Below are positions 1-7,114 of a DNA stretch of 64,000 bases, piece by piece. The notes below the pieces were generated by a model. It was given only the letters and a program-made list of their open reading frames with translations, ran no database searches and was not told the origin of the DNA. Numbering within the stretch: the stretch's first letter is position 1; each line of letters starts with the position of its first letter. Position numbers and translations under genes: made by a program. Origin of the DNA: Paenibacillus oceani (GTDB lineage Bacteria > Bacillota > Bacilli > Paenibacillales > NBRC-103111). The stretch spans positions 1-64,000 of the forward strand of contig NZ_JACXJA010000028.1 in NCBI RefSeq assembly GCF_014705615.1, given 5' to 3'.

Positions 1-90
1 GGCTACGCCGCCGGGCTACGCCGCCGGGCTACGCCGCCGGGCTACGCCGCCGGGCTACGCCGCCGGGCTACGCCGCCGGGCTACGCCGCC
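1..90. repeat. 13-bp tandem repeat array
   Basis: About seven near-perfect copies of the 13-bp unit GGCTACGCCGCCG run from the first base of the window and end abruptly at position 90. The array is probably longer because the window edge cuts it. The unit length is not a multiple of three and no convincing gene runs through it, so a non-coding GC-rich minisatellite is the simplest reading. Confidence 0.9.
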
Positions 91-139
91 ATATCGCACA
101 GCTGCCGGCCGGGCGCGAACCCGTGCGCCGGATTTCCCC

Positions 140-172
140 AAAAAAAGACGGGCCGGAACCTTGGTTCCGCCC
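140..172 (-). terminator. Intrinsic terminator of the 50-aa gene
   Basis: Read on the minus strand, a GC-rich inverted repeat built on GGAACC-aa-GGTTCC is followed by GTC and a run of seven T. It sits just past the stop codon of the small gene at 181-333. Confidence 0.75.
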
Positions 173-180
173 CTATACGA

Positions 181-333
181 TCAAGGCTGCGCCGTCGATT
201 TCGCCGCTGCGCCTTCCTGGGCCTTCCACTGCTTGCAGGCATTGTACAGGCCCGTATAGTTTTTTTTGACGTACTCCACGACCCGTTCCTGCTTGCTGGA
301 CGGTTGGCGCTTGTGCAATTTCAGAGGCTCCAT
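181..333 (-). CDS. Small hypothetical protein (50 aa)
   Basis: I do not recognise the family. The start at 333 is chosen because GAGGGAGAG lies about 5 bases upstream; the longer reading frame to 396 has no such site. The protein begins MEPLKLHKRQPSSKQ and is basic and soluble, with several Lys/Arg and aromatic residues (KKNYTGLYNACKQWKAQEG) and an Ala/Ser-rich tail. There is no signal peptide or membrane segment. The ribosome binding site and the well-formed terminator downstream support a real transcription unit. The function is unknown. Confidence 0.55.
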   Translation of the reverse strand: MEPLKLHKRQPSSKQERVVEYVKKNYTGLYNACKQWKAQEGAAAKSTAQP

Positions 334-434
334 CGTACTCTCCCTCGCAAAATAAAATAAACAACGAAAGCATTTATATGCGGTTCGGCGCGCCAATATG
401 CTTGTCCGTAGTTAAAAACAGGCGTGTGACGGCA

Positions 435-480
435 CAAAAAAGGCTGTCCCACCAGGGGAAATCCCCACTGAGTCAGCCCG
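435..480 (-). terminator. Hairpin terminator after the nucleotidase gene
   Basis: On the minus strand GGCTG...CAGCC closes a long stem that also contains GGGGATTTCCCC, and a T run follows. It lies about 85 bases past the stop of the deoxyribonucleotidase gene and would end that transcript. Confidence 0.6.
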
Positions 481-565
481 CAGCTGCATAAGTTGTACGA
501 ATTGTACTCTATGGTTATGGTCCACAATCCGAAGCCAAGTCCAATCCGCGACATTCCAAACCTCG

Positions 566-1099
566 TTATTTCAAAAACAGATCCGCCACTTCCCGCCAAT
601 TGTTGACGCGCGGATAGCGGGTTTCTTCGATGTTGTGCGAAGCCGTATACAGAATGCCTTGCCCCCGGAAGCGCTCGAATTGGTAGGCGTGGTCGTCGAT
701 CAGATAGTCGGCGTTGATGATGCTTTTGTCGCCGCAGAACACGATGTGGGTGTTCGGGATGAAGTCGAAATGCTCCTTCAGCCATTCGTACTTGGCGGCG
801 AACGAAGCCGGTACCTCCATGGCGGCGGTGGCGATGAAGATTTCGTACCGGGATTGCAGCTCCCGGATCACGTCCTGGCTGTCCGGTATCACTTTCAGAT
901 CCCGCAAAAAGGAGGGGTCCTCGAAATATTTCGATACTTCGGAGCCGCACTTGGCGACGTGGCGCAGCTTTTTGCCGCGGAGGTCGTCTACGGTGAGGCA
1001 GTCCGCGTAATCCCGGTTGTAGCACTCGAGCATTTTGCCCAGCGTGTCCCCCATAACTTCGTCCATATCAATTGCGATGCGTGGTTTGACGGCGTCCAT
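566..1099 (-). CDS. 5'(3')-deoxyribonucleotidase (HAD superfamily, NT5C type)
   Basis: This 177-aa protein matches the cytosolic 5'(3')-deoxyribonucleotidase family, which removes phosphate from deoxynucleoside monophosphates. The HAD motif I appears as DMDEVMGD at residues 11-18, with Asp11 the expected nucleophile and Asp13 the acid/base. Motif II is in EIFIATAAME, and motif III/IV in FCGDKSIINADYLIDDH, where the paired Asp would hold magnesium. Length fits the bacterial members. The ATG at 1099 follows TAGGAG by about 8 bases. It is monocistronic, with a terminator downstream and a response regulator gene diverging upstream. A role in trimming dNMP pools is the family expectation, and specificity cannot be read from the sequence. 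Confidence 0.85.
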   Translation of the reverse strand: MDAVKPRIAIDMDEVMGDTLGKMLECYNRDYADCLTVDDLRGKKLRHVAKCGSEVSKYFEDPSFLRDLKVIPDSQDVIRELQSRYEIFIATAAMEVPASFAAKYEWLKEHFDFIPNTHIVFCGDKSIINADYLIDDHAYQFERFRGQGILYTASHNIEETRYPRVNNWREVADLFLK

Positions 1100-1246
1100 C
1101 CGGCATGCTCCTATCCTGTTGTTGTACCTCTATGCTAGCCGTAAACGAAGGCAAGGTCAATGGATATTGGGTACCGCGCAGGCCCGCATATGCCGGCAGA
1201 CCTTGGCGCGTGGGAGGACGGACGCATAGTGCTTGGCCGAAAGGCG

Positions 1247-1255
1247 TGATATAAT
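1247..1255 (+). promoter_or_regulatory. Extended -10 promoter for the response regulator gene
   Basis: TGATATAAT is a perfect extended -10 element (TGn plus TATAAT). It sits about 75 bases upstream of the response regulator start. No good -35 hexamer is visible at 17 bases, which is usual for extended -10 promoters. Confidence 0.6.
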
Positions 1256-1329
1256 ACCAAAGAATGGGTCGTGATTCAATATAGGGGAAACGGCAAGACA
1301 ATCGCACAGAAGGATCGGAGCCGTGACAT

Positions 1330-2457
1330 ATGAAAGTAATCCTTGTTGATGATGAGCGCTTGGCTCTTGAAGTTATGGGGAGATTGATCGGGGAAATCGA
1401 TAGCTTCGAGGTCATCGGCAAGTATACGAACCCTCATCAAGCCTTGGAGGCCATCACTCGCGAGGAGCCGGACGTGGCGTTTCTCGATATCGAGATGCCC
1501 GAGATTAACGGAATCCAACTGGCGGAGCGAATACGCAGCCGGCTGCCTTCGGTGAAGATCGTGTTCGTGACCGCCTACGACAATTACGCAGTCAAAGCGT
1601 TCGAGCTGAGCGCAATCGACTATCTGCTGAAGCCGGTGAAGCGGGAGCGTCTGGCCGAAACGGCCAAGCGGCTCTTCGAGAAAACGGAGAAAGCGGCCGT
1701 CCCTGTTCCGGACAGTCAGCTCCTCATCCGGTGTTTCCAATCGCTGCAGATCGAGCTGCCCGCAGGCTCGGCGGAGCAGGCCGCGATTCGCTGGAGAACG
1801 TCGAAGGCGCAGGAGCTGTTCGCTTTTCTGGTCCATCAGCGGGGGCAACTGGTCAGGAAAGATACGCTGCTGGATATGTTATGGCCGGAAGCGGATTGGA
1901 AGAAAGGGTATACCTTGCTGTACACGGCGGTGTACCAGATTCGTAAAATGCTGGAGAACGCCGGGGTCAACATGCGCATTTTAAGCTATGACGAAGGCTA
2001 CCAGCTTGAGATGAACCAGGCGAAGCTGGACGTCGCGGACTGGGAGCACGGCCTGCGCGAAGCGCCCCCGATCTCGGCCGCGACGCTGCCGGAGCATCGG
2101 AGCTTGCTGGAGCTGTACCGCGGCGATTATATGGCAGACAACGCCTATATCTGGGCGGAAAGCGAGCGCCAGCGGTTGAGGGTGCTTTGGATTCAGCACG
2201 CGATGGCGGTAGGGGAATATCTCATCGCCTGCAAAAATTACGCGGAAGCGATTGCGCTCCATCTCCGGGTCCAGTCGCTCTATCCGTACATGGAGCAAAC
2301 CTACTTCATCCTGATGCAGCTGTACGAAGCCGCAGGGGACCGCGGCTCCGTCGAACAGCAGCATAAACGTCTGGAAGAGATGCTGCGCGGGGAGTACGGT
2401 ACCCAGCCGCAGGAACCCGTCCGCCTCTGGTACGAGAGCTGGAAAAGCAAGAGCTGA
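1330..2457 (+). CDS. Response regulator with BTAD (SARP-like) output
   Basis: This 375-aa protein has an N-terminal receiver domain (about 1-120) with the acidic pair Asp8/Asp9, phosphoacceptor Asp53 in FLDIEMPEING, Thr81 and Lys101 in LLKPVKRE. A winged-helix segment (about 145-225) follows, then an alpha-helical bacterial transcriptional activation domain (about 230-370). The architecture is common in Paenibacillus and related bacteria and acts as a cytoplasmic transcription activator. No histidine kinase gene lies nearby, so it is an orphan here. The ATG follows AAGGATCGGAG. Its 3' end converges on the DUF4832 gene with only about 20 bases between, and I see no terminator there. Its targets are unknown; the Pel operon is close but a link is only a guess. 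Confidence 0.85.
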   Translation: MKVILVDDERLALEVMGRLIGEIDSFEVIGKYTNPHQALEAITREEPDVAFLDIEMPEINGIQLAERIRSRLPSVKIVFVTAYDNYAVKAFELSAIDYLLKPVKRERLAETAKRLFEKTEKAAVPVPDSQLLIRCFQSLQIELPAGSAEQAAIRWRTSKAQELFAFLVHQRGQLVRKDTLLDMLWPEADWKKGYTLLYTAVYQIRKMLENAGVNMRILSYDEGYQLEMNQAKLDVADWEHGLREAPPISAATLPEHRSLLELYRGDYMADNAYIWAESERQRLRVLWIQHAMAVGEYLIACKNYAEAIALHLRVQSLYPYMEQTYFILMQLYEAAGDRGSVEQQHKRLEEMLRGEYGTQPQEPVRLWYESWKSKS

Positions 2458-2476
2458 ACAGTTGCCTCCGCGCGGC

Positions 2477-3883
2477 CTACCTCTTGGCGGGCTTGATGAG
2501 AACGGTGCCGAGCGCATAACGGCCGTCGGCTCGTTTCCCGTCGCTTGCAAACTCGACCCCGGGTTTCCCGGATTGCGGATCGAGAATGGCGGCGTTTACC
2601 GTGTACGTGCCTTCCTGAAGATGATCCGGGATCGGCAGCGCATAGGAGGCTTCGTGCTCGCCGGGAAGCCACTTCCGAATATCGACATCGGTCCGGACGG
2701 CGGCCACAATCGCCCCTTGTCCGTCGGCAAGCGACAGCTCGAGCGGCCAATTGTAATAAAACGGCGCCACTCCCCGGTTGTTTACCGTAAGCGAAATAGG
2801 CAGACTTTTGCCGGGCGTCGCTTCTTTCTCGTGCGTTTCTTTCGTCAAAACGAAGCGGTAGCCGATCGTTTTCAGAAAACGGTCGATGTTCGGCTGAATC
2901 GCTGCATCCTTCTCCCGGTAAGGTGCGCTGGGCCCCATCCAGGTAACATGCGTCAGCCGGGCTTGCCGCAGCGTCTCCTCAATCACGCTGTCCTTAAAAT
3001 ACGAGCCGCTGGAAAACTCGCCGCCGCTCGGCGAAGTCGCCCAGAAATCGGGCATCGCCGGCTCGTCTTCGTCCGTCAGCCAAGATTTATATCCTTCCGT
3101 ATACCACTTCAGAAAGCCGTCGATCGTCGATTTCGATTTTCCGAAGGCGTCGTTATACAACCCCATCTTATGATCGAGCGCGACCTGATGCGGACGCCTC
3201 ATAAGCAGATGCTTGTCCGGAAACGCGCGGACGTAATGCTCGGCGTACTGGTCCGAGATGTTCCGTTTCGGAAACGGAATGAAGCCCTGATCGTCGTCCC
3301 GCGTATGCCACTCGCCCCAATGGCCGAGGCTGCCGAGCTGGATGAAGGCGATCTGCGGATCTTGGTTATACCGCTCTCCCAGAGCGTTCAGCAGCCGCTC
3401 GTGGTTTTGCATCAATGCGGGATGACCGTAATCCGGGCTGAAGCCTTTGCCGTAATCGCTATCGTACCAATCCCCTTTTTGGCCGATTTCTTCATACAGC
3501 CAATCCGGTATATCCATATGCGACTGCTCGCGGGGGTAGTCGAGAATAACACGCAAAATGAGATGCACGCCTTTCTGCTTCCAGAGCGCAAAGTTAAACC
3601 GTTTCTCAATCCCATCAAACGCGTACTTTCCTTTCTCCGGCTCCAGTTCCCGCCACGAGAGATTGGCATGAGCGAGCCGGAACGGCTGCACGGCATTGTC
3701 GTATTTGGCATCGACCGCGAACCCCATATACGGATTGGCAAGCACGAGGTCGGTTTCGGCCGGCATATAACTGACGGCATTGATTTTTGTATCGGCGCGA
3801 AGATGATTGGTGATCAGCAGACCGGACAGGCCGGTGGCGGCGATCAGGACGGCAACGAGTACATAACGTCGGGTCAAGTGCAA
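2477..3883 (-). CDS. DUF4832-type TIM-barrel protein, membrane anchored, divergent from the pel operon
   Basis: This protein of about 468 aa begins with a hydrophobic anchor or signal segment (YVLVAVLIAATGLSGLLI). A glycosidase-like barrel follows, with the signature WRELEPEKGKYAFD near the N-terminus, GSLGHWGEWHTRDDD in the middle, and a C-terminal beta-sandwich (about 370-468). This matches DUF4832/DUF4874 proteins, which resemble GH10/GH42-like clan A hydrolases. The TTG start at 3883 is preferred because GGAGG lies 7 bases upstream; starts at 3901 or 3922 lack a site. It faces the Pel operon across 157 bases. The PelA-like protein of that operon shows a deacetylase but no evident hydrolase domain, so this could supply an extracellular glycoside hydrolase. 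That function is inference. Confidence 0.7.
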   Translation of the reverse strand: MHLTRRYVLVAVLIAATGLSGLLITNHLRADTKINAVSYMPAETDLVLANPYMGFAVDAKYDNAVQPFRLAHANLSWRELEPEKGKYAFDGIEKRFNFALWKQKGVHLILRVILDYPREQSHMDIPDWLYEEIGQKGDWYDSDYGKGFSPDYGHPALMQNHERLLNALGERYNQDPQIAFIQLGSLGHWGEWHTRDDDQGFIPFPKRNISDQYAEHYVRAFPDKHLLMRRPHQVALDHKMGLYNDAFGKSKSTIDGFLKWYTEGYKSWLTDEDEPAMPDFWATSPSGGEFSSGSYFKDSVIEETLRQARLTHVTWMGPSAPYREKDAAIQPNIDRFLKTIGYRFVLTKETHEKEATPGKSLPISLTVNNRGVAPFYYNWPLELSLADGQGAIVAAVRTDVDIRKWLPGEHEASYALPIPDHLQEGTYTVNAAILDPQSGKPGVEFASDGKRADGRYALGTVLIKPAKR

Positions 3884-3989
3884 GGGAAATCCTCCATCCA
3901 TGAGTGCGTGTAGTTCTACCATTATATATCGACTCGGGAAAATCTGGCTATACAGGAAACTCGTTCAGTTTTTGTTCAGATCGATGTCG

Positions 3990-4011
3990 TACAATCACAT
4001 TCATTGTCGAA
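3990..4011 (+). promoter_or_regulatory. Putative pel promoter -10 and overlapping Spo0A box
   Basis: TACAAT at 3990-3995 could be the -10 of the Pel operon; the -35 is poor. Ten bases downstream, TGTCGAA at 4005-4011 matches the Spo0A (0A) box consensus TGNCGAA, placing it near +3 to +9 of the predicted start. A bound regulator there would be expected to repress. Such 7-mers occur by chance several times in 64 kb, so this is only suggestive. Confidence 0.35.
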
Positions 4012-4040
4012 ATATTACGGGCGAAGAAGTGGTGATTAAC

Positions 4041-6227
4041 TTGAGAGTACTGGTAACAGGAGGCTACGGATTCATCGGATCTTTTGTAGCCGAACGGTTT
4101 TATAAGGAAGGATATGAAGTCTCGCTTATAGACAGCATGTCCTCGGGGGACAAGAGCAATATTACCTTCAAGCACAAAAGCTATATCGTCTCCATCGAAG
4201 ACCGCAAATGTGAAGAAATATTCCGGAGCACCAAGTTCGATGTGGTCGTTCATCTGGCCGCGCAAGTAAACGTATCGACCTCGCTTGACAATCCGCGTTT
4301 GGATACGAAATCCAACGTTCTCGGGCTCTCCAACATTTTATCTCTGTCGCACAAGTATGGCGTCAAAAAGTTTATTTTCGCCTCCTCGGCCGCCGTATAC
4401 GGGGAGAACGACCGGCTGCCGCTCGCGGAGTCGGAGGAGTGCGAGCCGATTTCCCCGTACGGATTGAACAAATGGATCGGGGAAACCTACTGCCGGAAAT
4501 GGCAGGACATCTACGGGCTGGAGACGATTTGCTTCCGATTCTCTAACGTGTACGGCCCCCGCCAAGGAAGCGTCGGCGAAGGGGGAGTCGTGTCGATTTT
4601 TACCGAACGGGCGCTCCATGCGAAGGAATTGATCGTATTCGGCGACGGAGGCCAGACGCGCGATTTCATTTACGTGGAGGATATCGCCGATGCCATTTAC
4701 CGCGCCTCGTATTCGAGTCTCACCGGGGTGTACAACTTATCCACGAACAGTGAGACGAGCGTGAACGAGTTGGTCGACACGCTCCAGTCGCTGCATGGAT
4801 CGATTCCCGTTACCTATAAGGACGGCCGCTCCGGCGATATTTACCGATCGGTGCTCGACAATTCGCGGATCAAGAAAGATCTGGACTGGGCGCCTAAATA
4901 TTCGCTGAAGGAAGGGCTGGCCCGGACGTACCGGTGGTTTGCCGATGAGCATAAGCGCTCGGAGGAGCGGCAAGCCGACGTGAAGAGGGACTCCTCCCCG
5001 ATTTGGACGTCGGTCAAAAAAGTGCTTCCTTATGCGGAGAATGCGCTGGCGTTCGGGGTTACCGCCTGGATCACGCTGTCGCTGCAAAACGGCATGTACG
5101 ATATTCTCGATTTCCGGCTGATCTACATTATCCTGCTCGGCATTCTCTACGGAAACCGCCAGTCGCTTATAGCCGTCGCACTGTCCGTCGCGCTTTATAT
5201 CTACCAGCAGTTGGACAACGGGCGCGAATTCGTGTCGCTGCTTCACGATACCGAGTTCTTTTTCCATACCGCCGTTTATTTGTTCATCGGCCTCGTCGTC
5301 GGTTACGCCATCGAGCGCAAAAACCTCGCGCTGCGCAATATGAAGCGGCGGACGGAAACGACGGAGGAGAAGTACGCGTTCCTGAACGACATCTACACGG
5401 AGACGCGGCTGGTGAAGGACGAGCTCCAACTGCAGGTGATGAACAGCAGCGACAGCTTCGGCAAAATCTACTCCGTTACGAAGGAATTGGAAAGTTTGGA
5501 GCCCGAAAGCATCTTTAACTCGACCGTCAGCGTTGTCGAATCGATTATGAGAGTGCAGGTCGTATCGATTTATACGGTCAACAAATACGGGAACTATCTT
5601 CGTCTCGTAACCCGCTCGGGCTCGGGCGATTATGAGATCGCCAAATCGATCAAGGTGGAGGACGTCGATTTCGCCAGGCACGTGCTGCACGACAAGAAGC
5701 TGTTCGTCAACAAGAAGCTTCAGGCCGACGCTCCGCTGATGGCCGCGCCGGTGTGGAACGGAAGAGAAGTGGTCGCGGTTGTCGCGTTGTACGGGATGAA
5801 ATTCGACCATTTCACGTTGTACTATCAGAACTTGTTCAAAATTACGGTCGACCTCGTATCCTCCGCTTTGTCCCGAGCGCTCTCCTTCGTGGAGGCAACG
5901 GAAAACGTGAGGTACATCGACGGCACGCCCGTTCTGAAGCCCGACGTATTCCATGACATTCTCGTAAGCAAACGGATCGGCAGAGCGAAGCATGGGACCG
6001 AATACGTGCTGTTGTCCGCCGGAGAGGGCAATGAGCTGACCATCGACTTGTCCCATCTGATCTCCGGCTCGCTGCGCGAAACGGACTATATCGGGATTGG
6101 ACCGGGCGGGGAGCTGATGGTGCTGCTCAGCAACTCCAGCTTGGCGGATGCGGCCTTCGTCCTGGAACGGCTGCAGAAGAACGGCATTACCCTAACGGTT
6201 GCGGAAGAGGAAGCGGAGTATGTTTGA
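4041..6227 (+). CDS. pelD: Epimerase-PelD fusion: NAD-dependent sugar epimerase joined to c-di-GMP receptor PelD
   Basis: This protein of about 728 aa combines two functions. Residues 1-310 are an extended short-chain NAD-dependent epimerase with the Rossmann motif TGGYGFIG and a catalytic SPYGLNK (YxxxK). It probably interconverts UDP-GlcNAc and UDP-GalNAc for Pel synthesis, as PelX does. Residues 340-450 hold about four membrane segments and then a coiled stretch. A GAF domain lies at about 500-620, and the last 90 residues are a degenerate GGDEF domain. There RETD (679-682) is followed by five residues and then PGGEL, so the inhibitory RxxD site is kept while the GGDEF catalytic motif is lost, as in the c-di-GMP receptor PelD. 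The TTG start at 4041 begins exactly at the Rossmann strand; its ribosome site is weak, and an upstream ATG at 3900 is possible. It overlaps pelE by 8 bases. Confidence 0.85.
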   Translation: MRVLVTGGYGFIGSFVAERFYKEGYEVSLIDSMSSGDKSNITFKHKSYIVSIEDRKCEEIFRSTKFDVVVHLAAQVNVSTSLDNPRLDTKSNVLGLSNILSLSHKYGVKKFIFASSAAVYGENDRLPLAESEECEPISPYGLNKWIGETYCRKWQDIYGLETICFRFSNVYGPRQGSVGEGGVVSIFTERALHAKELIVFGDGGQTRDFIYVEDIADAIYRASYSSLTGVYNLSTNSETSVNELVDTLQSLHGSIPVTYKDGRSGDIYRSVLDNSRIKKDLDWAPKYSLKEGLARTYRWFADEHKRSEERQADVKRDSSPIWTSVKKVLPYAENALAFGVTAWITLSLQNGMYDILDFRLIYIILLGILYGNRQSLIAVALSVALYIYQQLDNGREFVSLLHDTEFFFHTAVYLFIGLVVGYAIERKNLALRNMKRRTETTEEKYAFLNDIYTETRLVKDELQLQVMNSSDSFGKIYSVTKELESLEPESIFNSTVSVVESIMRVQVVSIYTVNKYGNYLRLVTRSGSGDYEIAKSIKVEDVDFARHVLHDKKLFVNKKLQADAPLMAAPVWNGREVVAVVALYGMKFDHFTLYYQNLFKITVDLVSSALSRALSFVEATENVRYIDGTPVLKPDVFHDILVSKRIGRAKHGTEYVLLSAGEGNELTIDLSHLISGSLRETDYIGIGPGGELMVLLSNSSLADAAFVLERLQKNGITLTVAEEEAEYV

Positions 6228-7113
6228 GATCGCATGGCTCGTCTATATCGTCGTATGCGGCATCGTGTTCGGAATCGTTTACCGGCACGACAGAAGAGAA
6301 GGGTGGACCCGCTTTGCGCTGGCCGCCTCGCTGCCCGTCGTCGGCTTCCTGCTGCCTCTATTTCGCTCTCGCCGCAACAGAGCAAATCAAGCGCGTCCGG
6401 TCGAATCCGGGATGTTCGATCATTTCAGCATCCGGAACGAGGAGCACTCCAGTCTTTACGACAGTCCGGATACCGTCAAGGAATTGAACGTCGTACCGCT
6501 GGAGGAAGCGCTGCTCGTCAACGATTTTTCCACCCGGCGGAGGGTGATGATCGATCTGCTCAAGCAGGATTCCCTCGACTATCTGGAAGTTTTGCGGCTG
6601 GCGGTCAGCAATGAAGATACGGAAACCTCCCACTATGCGGTCAGCGCCATTACGGGCATCAAAAGCAAACTGACACTGACGCTTCAGCAATTGTCCGTCC
6701 AATACGAGGAGAACAAGGACGATTCATATTTGCTCCGCTCCTATGCGGACGTATTGAAAAACTATATGCGCAGCGGATTTCTCGATGAACGGACAATTTC
6801 CAAACACCGGTATACGTACTCGGCTGTGCTGGCCCGCCTGCTCGAGCTGGAGCCGGAGTCGGCCGAGGCGTATGCCGAGAAGATCGAAATGGATCTGGAG
6901 CTGGGCGAATACGCTTCGGCCGAAGCGTGCGCGGAAAGCTTTCTGCGGCATTGTCCGCATGATGAGAACGCCTATTTATGCCTGATGAACGTATATTTCA
7001 CCGTCCAGTCGATCGAGAAGCTGAAGGACACGCTGGACCAACTCAAGCAATCTCCGATTCGTTTGTCGAACGAGGCATTAACAACCGTGAGATTCTGGTC
7101 GGAAGGAACATGA
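6220..7113 (+). CDS. pelE: PelE-like membrane protein with TPR-type helices
   Basis: This 297-aa protein starts with two membrane helices (about 3-20 and 32-48, with YRHDRREGW between). The rest is soluble and helical, with tetratricopeptide-like pairs such as LARLLELEPESAEAYAEK and AEACAESFLRHCPHDENAYL. Size, topology and position between PelD and PelA fit PelE, which in the Pel system binds other inner-membrane components to form the synthase complex. The ATG at 6220 lies inside the end of the PelD reading frame (ATGTTTGA overlap), preceded by GAGGAAGCGGAG, so translation is probably coupled. PelE proteins are poorly conserved, so the assignment leans on context. Confidence 0.75.
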   Translation: MFEIAWLVYIVVCGIVFGIVYRHDRREGWTRFALAASLPVVGFLLPLFRSRRNRANQARPVESGMFDHFSIRNEEHSSLYDSPDTVKELNVVPLEEALLVNDFSTRRRVMIDLLKQDSLDYLEVLRLAVSNEDTETSHYAVSAITGIKSKLTLTLQQLSVQYEENKDDSYLLRSYADVLKNYMRSGFLDERTISKHRYTYSAVLARLLELEPESAEAYAEKIEMDLELGEYASAEACAESFLRHCPHDENAYLCLMNVYFTVQSIEKLKDTLDQLKQSPIRLSNEALTTVRFWSEGT

Positions 7114-7114
7114 G

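Noticed and set aside
1-90. CRISPR array
   Set aside because: The repeats are contiguous 13-mers without spacers and no cas genes are near.
435-480. Insertion sequence end or transposon remnant
   Set aside because: Only one inverted repeat is present, no transposase frame is near, and a terminator explains it.
2462-3913. Long plus-strand open frame of about 480 codons
   Set aside because: It is antisense to the DUF4832 gene, is Arg-rich with no family resemblance, and lacks a ribosome site.
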